A stretch of DNA of 64,000 nt from Centipeda artemidis DSM 19719 (GCF_000426665.1 NZ_AUFU01000002.1:1-64000); one strand, 5' to 3'; positions 51,909 to 61,467 are shown, counted from the first letter of the stretch. The notes: generated by a model from the sequence alone, not told the origin. Numbers and translations: made by a program.

Positions 51909-53243
51909 ATGGATGAACAGCAGGGGCTTTTTGAACAAGCTCTGCACCGACCGCTTGCGGAACGTGTTCGTCCACATACGCTGGAGGATTTTGTCGGACA
52001 GGAGCACCTTCTGGGGAAAGGAAAAATTCTGCGTCGCCTCATCGAAAGCGATCAAATTACTTCAATGATCTTTTGGGGACCTCCGGGCGTTGGAAAAACC
52101 ACGCTGGCGCAGATCATTGCGGCGCGGACAAAGGCGGAGTTTATTACGTTTTCCGCAGTATCCGGCGGCATCAAGGACATTCGAACCGTCATGCAGGAAG
52201 CCGAACGAAAGCGTGCCTACGGTCAGCGTGTCATCATTTTCGTCGATGAGATTCATCGTTTTAACAAAGCACAGCAGGATGCCTTTTTGCCCTTTGTGGA
52301 AAAAGGGAGTATCGTCCTCATCGGCGCGACGACGGAAAATCCGTCGTTTGAAATCAACGGCGCGCTTTTGTCTCGCTGCCGCGTATTCGTACTGCAAGGA
52401 TTGAAAACGGAGGACATTCGAAAGCTCCTATTGCGCGCGGCGGCACTTCCGAGCGGGCTCGGCGGTCAAAAGATAGACATATCGGAGGACGCCGTACTCG
52501 CGGTTGCACGCTTTGCCAACGGAGATGCACGCAGCGCACTCTCCACATTTGAGATGCTGATCCTCAATGCGGAGGAAAAAGACGGCATTGTTACGGTGAC
52601 GGAAGAAAATCTCGCACAATGCATTTCCCGCAAGTCACTCCTCTATGATAAGACGGGGGAGGAACATTATAATCTGATCTCGGCGCTCCATAAGTCGATG
52701 CGCAATTCCGATCCCGATGCCGCCGTGTACTGGCTCGCGCGCATGCTCGAAGCAGGGGAAGATCCCCTTTATGTTGCGCGGCGGGTTACGCGTTTTGCGG
52801 CGGAGGATGTCGGTCTTGCCGACCCGCGTGCGCTTGAGATCGCCGTCGCGGCATATCAGGCATGCCGGTATATCGGTGTTCCCGAGTGCAACGTACATCT
52901 CACCGAGGCAGTGATCTACCTCTCGCTTGCCCCGAAATCGAATGCGATGGAAGTTGCCTACTTATCTGCTGCAGCGGATGCACGCACGATGCTTGCCGAA
53001 CCGGTACCGCTTGTCATTCGAAATGCCCCGACCAAACTCATGAAGGAGCTAGACTACGGCAAAGGCTATCAATATGCGCATGAGGCGGCGGAACATATCA
53101 CAAATATGCAGTGTATGCCCGATGCACTTGCGGATCGAACATATTACCACCCGACGGATCAAGGCGTCGAAGGACGATTCCGCGAGCGTCTGGACGCGAT
53201 TAAGAAATGGAGAGCAGACCATGCGCCGCATCGTAAAAACTAG
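51909..53243 (+). CDS. rarA: Replication-associated recombination protein A (RarA/MgsA)
   Basis: A 444-residue AAA+ ATPase. It has QEHLLGKGKILRRLIESDQITSMIFWGPPGVGKTTLA (Walker A about residue 60), FVDEIHRFNKAQQDAFLPFVE (Walker B), and GATTENPSFEINGALLSRCRVF (sensor 1 and Arg finger). The RarA-specific C-terminal tetramerisation domain starts with LISALHKSMRNSDPDAAVYWLARMLEAGEDP. It acts at stalled replication forks. The ATG at 51909 follows GGAGG by nine bases and is preferred over ATG 51900. A TATACT at 51883-51888 may be its -10 box. Confidence 0.95.
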   Translation: MDEQQGLFEQALHRPLAERVRPHTLEDFVGQEHLLGKGKILRRLIESDQITSMIFWGPPGVGKTTLAQIIAARTKAEFITFSAVSGGIKDIRTVMQEAERKRAYGQRVIIFVDEIHRFNKAQQDAFLPFVEKGSIVLIGATTENPSFEINGALLSRCRVFVLQGLKTEDIRKLLLRAAALPSGLGGQKIDISEDAVLAVARFANGDARSALSTFEMLILNAEEKDGIVTVTEENLAQCISRKSLLYDKTGEEHYNLISALHKSMRNSDPDAAVYWLARMLEAGEDPLYVARRVTRFAAEDVGLADPRALEIAVAAYQACRYIGVPECNVHLTEAVIYLSLAPKSNAMEVAYLSAAADARTMLAEPVPLVIRNAPTKLMKELDYGKGYQYAHEAAEHITNMQCMPDALADRTYYHPTDQGVEGRFRERLDAIKKWRADHAPHRKN

Positions 53244-53331
53244 ATGATGCAGACGTATGCCACTATATCAAAATATATTGTTACAGTCGATGTGTATTAT
53301 TTTTTGAACAGGAAAGGCAGGAATCCCGGCG

Positions 53332-54126
53332 TTGGATGGAAAGCTGAAACTATATGGATTTAACAATCTCACGAAAGCGCTGAGTTTCAATATTTATGAT
53401 ATTTGCTATGCAAAATCTGCGCGAGAACAGCGGGACTATATCAAATATATTGACGAACAGTATAATTCCGACCGACTTACCAAGATACTTTCTCAAGTGA
53501 CGGATATGATTGGGGCGCGTATTCTCAATATTGCAAAGCAGGACTATGAGCCGCAGGGGGCGAGCGTGACGATGCTGGTTGCGGAAGAAGCCGCCGTCAT
53601 ATCCGGTAGTAAGAAACCCGTCAACAGAGCCGCCTCAGCGCCCGAAACGATACTGGCGCATCTTGACAAGAGCCATGTGACCGTTCACACATATCCGGAG
53701 TTCCATCCGGATACGAGCATCGCGACGTTCCGCGTCGATATCGATGTTGCGACTTGCGGAGAGATCACGCCGCTGCAAACACTCGATTACCTCATTAGCC
53801 AGTTTGATTCGGATATCATTACGATGGACTATCGTGTGCGCGGATTTACGAGAGATCTGCAGGGGCGCAAGCTGTTCATGGATTCGAAAATGACCTCGAT
53901 CCAAGAGTTTATCAAGCAAGAAACCCTGGACGAATACGATGCGGTGGACATCAATCTCTATCAGGCCAGCCTTTTTCATACGCGTATGCTCATCAAGGAG
54001 CCGCAATTACAAAATTATCTCTTTAATACGGATGTCGATGAAATCCCGCCAAAGACACGACTGCTGATCAGTACCAGTCTTCGGCGCGAGATGATAGAGA
54101 TCTTCAGCGGACGCAACGTCTATTAG
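53332..54126 (+). CDS. speD: S-adenosylmethionine decarboxylase proenzyme, E. coli type
   Basis: A 264-residue SpeD of the long (gamma-proteobacterial) class. The autocleavage site is seen as AHLDK113-S114HVTVHTYPE, which generates the pyruvoyl cofactor from Ser114. [23 protein letters not shown], with the catalytic Cys, and [22 protein letters not shown] follow. It normally gives decarboxylated SAM for spermidine synthesis, although some SpeD homologues are known to be arginine or ornithine decarboxylases. No speE is nearby, so the role is not settled. The start is TTG 53332 after AGGAA. The 88-base gap before it holds no clear terminator or promoter. Confidence 0.92.
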   Translation: MDGKLKLYGFNNLTKALSFNIYDICYAKSAREQRDYIKYIDEQYNSDRLTKILSQVTDMIGARILNIAKQDYEPQGASVTMLVAEEAAVISGSKKPVNRAASAPETILAHLDKSHVTVHTYPEFHPDTSIATFRVDIDVATCGEITPLQTLDYLISQFDSDIITMDYRVRGFTRDLQGRKLFMDSKMTSIQEFIKQETLDEYDAVDINLYQASLFHTRMLIKEPQLQNYLFNTDVDEIPPKTRLLISTSLRREMIEIFSGRNVY

Positions 54127-54137
54127 GAGATGTTCGT

Positions 54138-54698
54138 ATGCCCATGTTCAAAAAGTCCCTTGCCGTATTGCTCATTCTCGTTGCCGCCGCTATAGGCGGC
54201 ACAATGTACGGCTACTATTCGGAACAGGAAACATTGGCGCTTGACGCGGGGACGAACATGCCGCCGGAACCGCCGCGTTCCGTGACCGTATATGTTTCGG
54301 GAGAGGTGAAAAAACCGGGACTCGTTATACTCCCCGAAGGAAAACGTGTCGGCGATGCCGTGAACGAAGTCGGCGGCGTGATAGAAACGGCAGACATTGA
54401 CCGCGTGAATATGGCGGCGCTGCTTGAAGACGGAATGCATATACGCGTACCGGAAAATCAAAAATTCGGCAGTAAGACCGCCGTGCCCGCGGGGAACGAT
54501 ACAGACGGGCGGATCAACATCAACACAGCAAACGAGAAGGAACTGCAGGAGCTTCCCGGCATCGGTCCCGCGATGTCGGCACGTATTGTGGAGTATCGTG
54601 AAGCAAACGGGAACTTCAAGAAGATTGAAGATATAAAAAAGATACGCGGAATCGGCAACGCAAAATTTGAAAAACTAAAGGACAAGGTGACCATATGA
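54138..54698 (+). CDS. comEA: ComEA-type competence DNA receptor
   Basis: A 186-residue protein with an N-terminal membrane anchor (KSLAVLLILVAAAIGGTMYGYY). An SLBB domain (TVYVSGEVKKPGLVILPEGKRVGDAVNEVGG) and a C-terminal helix-hairpin-helix DNA-binding domain (INTANEKELQELPGIGPAMSARIVEYRE) follow. It binds double-stranded DNA outside the cytoplasmic membrane and hands it to ComEC. Start ATG 54138 after AGGAGATG. It overlaps comEC by four bases. Confidence 0.94.
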   Translation: MPMFKKSLAVLLILVAAAIGGTMYGYYSEQETLALDAGTNMPPEPPRSVTVYVSGEVKKPGLVILPEGKRVGDAVNEVGGVIETADIDRVNMAALLEDGMHIRVPENQKFGSKTAVPAGNDTDGRININTANEKELQELPGIGPAMSARIVEYREANGNFKKIEDIKKIRGIGNAKFEKLKDKVTI

Positions 54699-57127
54699 AA
54701 ACAGGGCAGTATCAGCTCACGTTTCTTATCGCCCTGTTATTTTCCCTTTGTCTCGGTATTTTCTGCAGCGCATATTTTGATATTTCTTTTTCTGCCGCGC
54801 TGCCGTATTTTTTATCCGTACTGCTGATTGGAAGCGGCGCGGCGATATTCCTGATATATCGGCAAAGCCCAAAGACATGGATTGTCTTCGTCGGGCTTTT
54901 TTTCGTATTGGGGATGCTTCGATTCGCGGCGGTCTATGATCTTCCGGCTTCCGATATTTCGAATTACGCGGGACAAGATGCCAAGGTCGAAGGTGTCGTT
55001 ACAGAACCGCCTCGTATTACCGCAGATCCGGATGGGGGTGTTCATCTGCGTTATACGGCACAGGTAACATCTATATTTTCCAAAGGAGAAGAACATGTCG
55101 GAGAAGGGAATATACTTATTTATTCCCGCGCGCGTGCCGGAGACGACCTGCCTGAAGTGCATATCGGGGATCATATTTCTGCCGAAGGAACAGTGCGCCG
55201 ACCGCACAGTTATCAAAACCCAGGGCAGATAGATACGGCGTTCCTTTTGCGCAGCCAAGGAATTACAGCGCGGCTTCACACAAGCCAAGATTCTCTTTCT
55301 TTTCAGCGTGCAGAAAAATATTCGTTATTTCAGAATATCATCCAATTTGCGGCAGATGTGCGTACACACTATATCAATCGCATGTCGGAGGTGATGCCGC
55401 ACAGCGATGCAGCGGCGATTTTTGCAATGCTGTTTGGAGGATACGAAGGCATACGACCGGAACTATTAGAAGCCTTTACCACAACGGGAATTATACATAT
55501 TTTATCTGTTTCCGGCTCCCATATCAGCTTGATTGCCGCCGTGACGGCATGGTTCTCTATAATTCTGAAATTTCCCAAATGGGCGCGGGCAATCTCTGTG
55601 ATTTTTGTCATTTCAGCCTATGTCGTATTGGCAGGATTCGTGCCGCCTGCCGTACGTTCTGGCATTATGGGCGGAATTGCTTTTGTCGGACTTGTTCTAG
55701 GGCAGGAACGGGACGCGCAGCGTATCTTGATTGTGACGGGGATCTTGATGCTCCTCGTCTCTCCGCTGCTGTTTTTCCATATCAGCTTTCAATTGTCCTT
55801 TCTTGCAACGGCGGGGCTACTTTTTATTGCGCCCATACTGTTTCAACGTATGAAAGGGATATCCGTATTTGCCGCAGGCAGTTTATCCATAACAATGTCA
55901 GCGCAACTCGCGACGCTCCCCATGCTCGCATGGTATTTCAATCAGGTGTCGCTGTCGTCTTTATTATCGAATTTTATTGTCGTTCCGATTGTGGACATCA
56001 TCATTATCGTCGGGCTTTTGGGCGGGATTACGGCGTGGATCATCCCTCTAGCGGGGAAAGTTGTATTTGCGTTTGACAGCATATTGCTTGGCATATCGTT
56101 TGAATTGACACGCTTTATGGCGGCGCTGCCGGCTTCTAAAATTTTTGTTCCGACGCCGGAGATTGGTGTCGGATGTGCCTATTACACCTTGCTGCTGCTC
56201 ATATTTGCACCGCAAGAACTGCGTGACCACTTGATAGAATTTATCAAGGGAAAGCAAAAGGCTATTGGTGTCTCCCTCGGCGTACTGCTTATTTTTTTCA
56301 TCTTTCGCTATATTGCACAGCCTGCCGAACTATCGGTTCACTTTATTGATGTAGGGCAGGGGGACTCGGTTCTTCTAATTACGCCGCATGGTCATGCGAT
56401 GATGTTTGATACCGGCGGAACGAGAGACGATGCGTTTGACATTGGCGCACGGGTAGATGTTCCGTATCTGCTGCACTATGGCGTGCGCGAGCTCGACTAT
56501 ATATTTCTCTCACACGCACATGCGGATCATGCCGCGGGCGCACATGCGATTCTTGCAAAAATGCCGGTCAAGCACGTGTTCATTGCGGATGAGGGGGTTA
56601 CAGAATATGCGAGAAGTATGCATATGGGAGACAGCGATCCACTGCTGTTAAAATTTAGCAAGTCGGAAGAGGGAAGGCGAATCACAGTGGACGGCGTCAC
56701 TATCGATACCGTCTACGCGCCGCCCTATGATCCGTCGGACAGCGCAACCGGCAACGAGGTGTCGAATGTCTATCGTGTGCACTATGGCAGCGCGAGCTTT
56801 TTGTTTACCGGCGATTTGGTCAAAGAACACGAGGCGAAGCTGCTTGCACTTCATAAGGACATACAGAGCACAGTCCTAGAAGTTCCGCATCACGGTTCAA
56901 ATACATCGAGTTCAGAGGAATTTATCGCCGCCGTACATCCCGTATACGCCGTATACTCGGTGGGGAGAGATAATACATTTGGGCATCCGAAACAGGAGGT
57001 GGCGGATCGATACGAAAAACAAGGCATAAAAACGCTGCGAACGGATTATGACGGGGCAATCGTATTTCGCACCGACGGCAGCCGTCTTAAGGTGGAAACC
57101 TATACGGCGCACAAAATCCTGCACTAA
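54695..57127 (+). CDS. comEC: ComEC/Rec2 DNA uptake channel
   Basis: An 810-residue polytopic protein. Two or three N-terminal TM helices precede an OB-fold (EGVVTEPPRITADPDGG). The competence domain (about 230-520) has AMLFGGYEGIRPELLEAFTTTGIIHILSVSGSHISLIAA. The C-terminal metallo-beta-lactamase domain is in DVGQGDSVLLITP, LSHAHADHAAG and VPHHGSNTSS. It imports single-stranded DNA, and its hydrolase domain may degrade the other strand. Together with comEA, dprA and comM this suggests the organism can be transformed. Confidence 0.95.
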   Translation: MKTGQYQLTFLIALLFSLCLGIFCSAYFDISFSAALPYFLSVLLIGSGAAIFLIYRQSPKTWIVFVGLFFVLGMLRFAAVYDLPASDISNYAGQDAKVEGVVTEPPRITADPDGGVHLRYTAQVTSIFSKGEEHVGEGNILIYSRARAGDDLPEVHIGDHISAEGTVRRPHSYQNPGQIDTAFLLRSQGITARLHTSQDSLSFQRAEKYSLFQNIIQFAADVRTHYINRMSEVMPHSDAAAIFAMLFGGYEGIRPELLEAFTTTGIIHILSVSGSHISLIAAVTAWFSIILKFPKWARAISVIFVISAYVVLAGFVPPAVRSGIMGGIAFVGLVLGQERDAQRILIVTGILMLLVSPLLFFHISFQLSFLATAGLLFIAPILFQRMKGISVFAAGSLSITMSAQLATLPMLAWYFNQVSLSSLLSNFIVVPIVDIIIIVGLLGGITAWIIPLAGKVVFAFDSILLGISFELTRFMAALPASKIFVPTPEIGVGCAYYTLLLLIFAPQELRDHLIEFIKGKQKAIGVSLGVLLIFFIFRYIAQPAELSVHFIDVGQGDSVLLITPHGHAMMFDTGGTRDDAFDIGARVDVPYLLHYGVRELDYIFLSHAHADHAAGAHAILAKMPVKHVFIADEGVTEYARSMHMGDSDPLLLKFSKSEEGRRITVDGVTIDTVYAPPYDPSDSATGNEVSNVYRVHYGSASFLFTGDLVKEHEAKLLALHKDIQSTVLEVPHHGSNTSSSEEFIAAVHPVYAVYSVGRDNTFGHPKQEVADRYEKQGIKTLRTDYDGAIVFRTDGSRLKVETYTAHKILH

Positions 57128-57131
57128 CGCA

Positions 57132-57160
57132 TTGCGCGGGGGCATAATTTTATTTATAAT
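57132..57160 (+). promoter_or_regulatory. Promoter of the HAD hydrolase gene
   Basis: TTGCGC (57132-57137), a 17-base spacer and a perfect TATAAT (57155-57160), starting just after the comEC stop. Confidence 0.75.
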
Positions 57161-57194
57161 AGCGATAGACTCTTCAATACAAAGCGAGGATATG

Positions 57195-57917
57195 ATGAAA
57201 AACTATGGCGTAGTTTTTGATGTTGACGATACGTTATACGATATGTCTATTCCCTTTTTGGGTGCCTACCAATCCCTCTATGGCACGCGGTATCGGTTTC
57301 CAACGAACGATCTGTTCCTCTTATTTCGTCGCTACAGTGACGAACGCTTTGACGATACGCAAACCGGGAAGATGTCGATGGAGGCACTTTATGCCTATCG
57401 TCTTCGCATGACTATGCAGGAATACGGGGTCTCCGTCACTGATGAGGAGGTGTTGGAGTTTCAGCGCCGTTATGTGGAATTTCAATACCGGATTCGTCTC
57501 ACCGATACGATGAAGCATATTCTTGATACATTACGGGAAAAGAATGTAAAAATGGGTGTTATCACGAATGGCAACTCCGTACATCAGCGTGAAAAAATCA
57601 AATCGTTGAATCTTGCACACTGGATTCCCGCAGAACATGTCATCGTCTCCGGCGATCATGATTTTCGCAAGCCCGATGTACGTATATTTCGAGAGATGGA
57701 GCGTCGGCTGGATCTTCCCGCAGAGCGTCTCCTCTACGTTGGAGACGCATTTGCCCTCGATATGCCGGGTGCCTGTCATGCCGGATGGCATACACTGTGG
57801 TTCAACCATCGACACCGCATCAAACCGGACGATACAAAAATTACAGCGGATATTGAAGTTCATAGCGAGGAAGAGCTTTCTATGCGGCTTTTAGCATATA
57901 TAACAACGGTATCATAA
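57195..57917 (+). CDS. HAD-superfamily hydrolase (YjjG/PGP-like)
   Basis: A 240-residue phosphatase with all four HAD motifs: DVDDTLYD near residues 9-16, T in ITNGN, K in KPDVRIF and GDAFALDM near the C-terminal third. A helical cap (about 18-90) makes it subfamily I. Similar proteins hydrolyse phosphoglycolate, pyrimidine 5'-nucleotides or pyrophosphate. The substrate is unknown. Of two adjacent ATGs, 57195 has the better distance (4 bases) from AGGA. It has its own promoter. Confidence 0.88.
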   Translation: MKNYGVVFDVDDTLYDMSIPFLGAYQSLYGTRYRFPTNDLFLLFRRYSDERFDDTQTGKMSMEALYAYRLRMTMQEYGVSVTDEEVLEFQRRYVEFQYRIRLTDTMKHILDTLREKNVKMGVITNGNSVHQREKIKSLNLAHWIPAEHVIVSGDHDFRKPDVRIFREMERRLDLPAERLLYVGDAFALDMPGACHAGWHTLWFNHRHRIKPDDTKITADIEVHSEEELSMRLLAYITTVS

Positions 57918-57965
57918 ATCCTAATTTCAATATCAAATCGAATGCCGCGGAACTTGAATTTTGTC

Positions 57966-57994
57966 TTGCTGTCAATCCTAAATAATGATATTAT
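57966..57994 (+). promoter_or_regulatory. Promoter of the DUF47-PiT operon
   Basis: TTGCTG (57966-57971), a 17-base spacer and an extended -10 TGA-TATTAT (TATTAT at 57989-57994). A small CACCG/CGGTG hairpin lies in the 5' UTR. Confidence 0.65.
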
Positions 57995-58057
57995 TACACC
58001 GTAGACTTTCGAGCGGTGTGACTCCAAACTCGTATATTTTAGGGAGGGTCATGATAT

Positions 58058-58684
58058 ATGTTCAATTTCAAACAGAAAGACGATGAGTTTTTCTGTCTCT
58101 TCCTAGAGAGTGCTAAGTTTTTTCACACTGGGGTATTGGTTCTTAATGACGTAATGAAGGACTATACCTGTGTCGGTGAGAAAGTCAAAGAAATTGACCG
58201 CATTGAACATGAAGCGGATAACGTCAACGATCGTATCATCGATAAGCTGAACCTTACGTTTATCACCCCCATTGACCGTGAGGACATCTATGCCCTTGCA
58301 AATAATTTAGACGACGGGGTAGACCTGCTGCAGGGAACTTTACAGCGCTATCATATGTACCATGTCGGTGAGCCGATGCCCGGCGCGGTCAAACTGACGG
58401 AGCTGCTTATCGTGGCGACTGAAGAAGTTGTGCGCGCGTTTTCCTTTTTGGATAATATCCGAAAGAATCAAGTTCAAATCCTCGATGCGTCTCATAAGAT
58501 AGAACGCTATGAAAGTGAAGGGGACTCCATCTATCGGCAGGAAGTCGCGTATTTATTCGAGCACGAAACGAATGCAATCGAACTCATACGCTGGAAGGAC
58601 GTCTTAGAGCAACTGGAGGATACGCTTGATCACTGCGAGCTCATTGCCGACATGCTGCGGGGAGTGGTAATGAAATATGCCTGA
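58058..58684 (+). CDS. DUF47/PhoU-like phosphate transport regulator
   Basis: A 208-residue all-helical protein of the DUF47 (PhoU_div, YkaA) family. It has FFHTGVLVLNDVMKDYTCVGEKVKEIDRIEHEADNVNDRIIDKLNLTFITPIDREDIYALANNLDDGVD, the metal-binding E/D repeats of this group, and an IERYESEGDSIYRQEV repeat. It is thought to gate or regulate the adjacent PiT carrier, whose gene it overlaps by eight bases. Start ATG 58058 after AGGGAGGG. Confidence 0.92.
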   Translation: MFNFKQKDDEFFCLFLESAKFFHTGVLVLNDVMKDYTCVGEKVKEIDRIEHEADNVNDRIIDKLNLTFITPIDREDIYALANNLDDGVDLLQGTLQRYHMYHVGEPMPGAVKLTELLIVATEEVVRAFSFLDNIRKNQVQILDASHKIERYESEGDSIYRQEVAYLFEHETNAIELIRWKDVLEQLEDTLDHCELIADMLRGVVMKYA

Positions 58685-59675
58685 TTTGCAGCTTTTGATT
58701 TTCTTAGTGATCCTGTTGGCGCTCATTTTTGATTTTATCAACGGCTTTCATGACACGGCGAACGCAATCGCCACTTCTGTATCGACGCGGGCAATTCATC
58801 CGCAGCACGCCATCATCATGGCTGCCGTTCTGAATTTCCTCGGGGCAATGTATAGCACGGGCGTTGCCAAAACCATCGGCTCTGACATTGTGAAATCTGC
58901 GGGACATGTGGACGAGCATGTCCTGATTGCCGCACTCTTCGGCTCTATTATATGGAATATTATCACATGGCGGTTCTCTATGCCGTCCAGCAGCTCGCAC
59001 GCGCTCATCGGCGGGGTAATCGGCGCCGTTCTCATGTCCTCGGTCGGTTCGGACGGATTGAACTTCTACGGCATTGGCAAAATTATACTATCTCTCATTC
59101 TATCGCCGCTCGTCGGTCTTGTATCCGGCTGCATCATTATGTCGGCGCTCTTTCGCTTCTTTGGTCATTTTCGACCGACTTCCATCAATGGAAAATTCAA
59201 GAAGATGCAAATATTATCAGCCGCGACAATGGCGTTTTCTCACGGTTCAAATGATGCGCAGAAGTCTATGGGCATTATTACCCTTGCGTTATTGTCCGGC
59301 GGCTATATCGATGTCTTTGAGGTACCGACTTATGTTAAGGTACTGGCGGCGACGGCAATGGCGTGCGGAACGGCGGCAGGGGGATGGCGCATCATAAAAA
59401 CCATCGGCGGAAAAATATTTAAGCTCCAGCCGATCTCAGGTTTTGCAGCAGATCTCAATTCATCCATAATCATATTCGGAGCGACGCTTCTCCATTTACC
59501 GGTGAGCACGACACATGTCGTCTCAGGTTCTATCATGGGTGTCGGCGCTGCCAAGCGTATTAATGCAGTTCGTTGGGGTGTCGCACAGCAAATGGTTATC
59601 GCATGGGTTCTAACTATCCCTTGTACCGCCGTTATGGGTGCACTGACATATAAACTAGTTACCGCATTAGTTTAG
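58677..59675 (+). CDS. pit: PiT-family inorganic phosphate transporter
   Basis: A 332-residue membrane carrier with about ten TM helices. The two PiT signatures are FINGFHDTANAIATSVSTRAI (N-terminal) and FSHGSNDAQKSMGIITLALL (C-terminal), with duplicated GxxSSSHALIGG and PVSTTHVVSGSIMG motifs. Members carry metal phosphate with protons or sodium. It forms an operon with the DUF47 gene and ends at a terminator. Confidence 0.95.
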   Translation: MPDLQLLIFLVILLALIFDFINGFHDTANAIATSVSTRAIHPQHAIIMAAVLNFLGAMYSTGVAKTIGSDIVKSAGHVDEHVLIAALFGSIIWNIITWRFSMPSSSSHALIGGVIGAVLMSSVGSDGLNFYGIGKIILSLILSPLVGLVSGCIIMSALFRFFGHFRPTSINGKFKKMQILSAATMAFSHGSNDAQKSMGIITLALLSGGYIDVFEVPTYVKVLAATAMACGTAAGGWRIIKTIGGKIFKLQPISGFAADLNSSIIIFGATLLHLPVSTTHVVSGSIMGVGAAKRINAVRWGVAQQMVIAWVLTIPCTAVMGALTYKLVTALV

Positions 59676-59687
59676 TCATATACAAAT

Positions 59688-59719
59688 AAAATCCTGCACT
59701 ACTGATGGGCAGGATTTTT
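59688..59719 (+). terminator. Terminator of the DUF47-PiT operon
   Basis: AAAATCCTGC/GCAGGATTTT (59688-59697/59709-59718) with an 11-base loop, then TTTTG. Confidence 0.93.
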
Positions 59720-59789
59720 GTATATCTAAACATAGAGCAGAAAACTAAACGCTATCTACTATCATATGTAAATAAAGGAGCATGTAAGA

Positions 59790-61406
59790 ATGGAAAAAAG
59801 TCTGCTGGAAATCGCCCGGGAACATAGTCATGAATACGCTAGCCCCATCGTTGCCGCTGTTGTCGACGGAGAGGTGCACGATCTGCAGTCGTTATATCAT
59901 GAGAGCAACGATATAAAGTTTATAGAACTAAATTCCCGCCTTGGTTGGAGAGTCTATCGGCGCTCCGTATTGTTTCTTTTAATTGTTGCCGTAAACGAAT
60001 TGGATAAAGATGCGGAAGTCATTGCAAAATTTACAGTGAACAAGGGGCTGTTTTGCGAGATACAGCATCCCGACAAGAGCATTGATGTGCATTTTGTCAA
60101 GGAAATCGAGGCCGTCATGCGGCAAATGATTTCCGAGAATATAGCCTTTTGCAAACGCTCCGTTGCGAGAGAAGAAGCGATCGAGCTCTTCCGCAAGGAA
60201 GGGCGCTATGGAAAGGTGAATTTGATATCGGAGCTGACACAGCCGTATATTAGCCTCTATACATGTAAATCGTATGCAGACTACCTATATGGTCCGATGC
60301 TGCACGAAACAAAAGAGCTGAATCAATTCGAGCTTGACCATGAAAAAACCGGCGTACTGATCCGTACGCCGGACGAGATGACAAACGGTAAAATACGAAA
60401 GCGCATCAACCAGCCAAAATTCGAGCTTATCCTGTCCGAATCGAAAACATGGGCGGATATTTTAGATTGTCGATACATCTCCGATCTGAACAGGATCAAT
60501 AAAAATCATGAGATCGGGGAGCTGATCCGGGTTTCGGAAGGGCTGCAGGAAAAGAAGATCGCTCAGATTGCGGATCATATCTCTTCCAATAGTGACGATA
60601 CACGCATCATTTTGATTGCCGGCCCTTCTTCCTCCGGAAAGACGTCTTTTGCACAGCGTCTGCGCATACAACTGCGTGTCAATGGCCTGCATCCGATCAT
60701 GCTGTCCCTAGACGATTATTTCCTCAATCGTGAGGATACGCCGCGCAACGAGCGCGGAGAATATGACTACGAGTGTCTGGAAGCCCTCGATACAGAGCTT
60801 TTCAATCAAAATATGGTCGATCTTCTTGCCGGAAAAGAAGTTGTTCTGCCGCACTTTAATTTCGTTAGCGGAAAAAGAGAATGGGGCAAGAGCAAACCTA
60901 TATCGATTCGCTCGGATCAGCCGATCATCATAGAGGGGATTCACGGGCTAAACGAGGCGCTGACAAAGGAAATCCCGCGCAAGAATAAATACAAGATCTA
61001 TATCAGCGCATTAACTCAGCTCAATATTGATGCACACAATAGGATTCCAACGACGGATATACGATTTTTGCGCCGATTGGTACGAGACCATCAATTTCGC
61101 GGCTCAAAAGCCATCAAGAGCATCAAACAGTGGCCGGACGTCAGGGCTGGGGAAGAAAAATACATATTCCCGTTTCAAGAGGATGCCGATGTCCTTTTCA
61201 ACTCGGCGCTGATTTATGAGGTCGGCGTACTAAAGAAATATGCGATTCCTCTTCTAAAGGAAATAAAAAAAGGGGAGGACGGATATACAGAAGCTGCCTT
61301 AATTCTCCGATTCTTACAGTATGTGAACGAGATAACAGCGGTGGACGAGATACCGAACAATTCGATTTTGCGCGAGTTTATCGGGAAATCAGTGTTTTTC
61401 TCTTGA
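59790..61406 (+). CDS. TGS/ThrRS-like domain plus uridine-kinase-type nucleoside kinase
   Basis: A 538-residue fusion. The first about 220 residues resemble the ThrRS N-terminal and editing-like region (VHFVKEIEAVMRQMISENIAFCKRSVAREEAIELFRKEGR). A Udk-like P-loop kinase follows: GPSSSGKTSFAQRLRIQL near residue 275, LDDYFLNREDTPRNERGEYDYECLEALD, and IIIEGIHGLN. This architecture is the nucleoside kinase family of Clostridia and Thermotoga, thought to phosphorylate uridine or related substrates. The role of the N-terminal part is unclear. The ATG at 59790 follows AAAGGAG by nine bases. It has no obvious operon partners. Confidence 0.88.
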   Translation: MEKSLLEIAREHSHEYASPIVAAVVDGEVHDLQSLYHESNDIKFIELNSRLGWRVYRRSVLFLLIVAVNELDKDAEVIAKFTVNKGLFCEIQHPDKSIDVHFVKEIEAVMRQMISENIAFCKRSVAREEAIELFRKEGRYGKVNLISELTQPYISLYTCKSYADYLYGPMLHETKELNQFELDHEKTGVLIRTPDEMTNGKIRKRINQPKFELILSESKTWADILDCRYISDLNRINKNHEIGELIRVSEGLQEKKIAQIADHISSNSDDTRIILIAGPSSSGKTSFAQRLRIQLRVNGLHPIMLSLDDYFLNREDTPRNERGEYDYECLEALDTELFNQNMVDLLAGKEVVLPHFNFVSGKREWGKSKPISIRSDQPIIIEGIHGLNEALTKEIPRKNKYKIYISALTQLNIDAHNRIPTTDIRFLRRLVRDHQFRGSKAIKSIKQWPDVRAGEEKYIFPFQEDADVLFNSALIYEVGVLKKYAIPLLKEIKKGEDGYTEAALILRFLQYVNEITAVDEIPNNSILREFIGKSVFFS

Positions 61407-61410
61407 ATAC

Positions 61411-61444
61411 GAAAAGGAGACGGACTGCAAAGCAATCCGTCCCC
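61411..61444 (-). terminator. Terminator of oadA (minus strand)
   Basis: Minus-strand RNA forms a 13-bp stem (61444-61432 with 61428-61416, two G-U pairs, UUU loop), followed by UUUUC. The plus-strand RNA would have two A-C mismatches in the same stem and lacks a T run, so the element serves oadA. Confidence 0.85.
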
Positions 61445-61467
61445 TCGAATGATTCTAGGAAGCGTTA

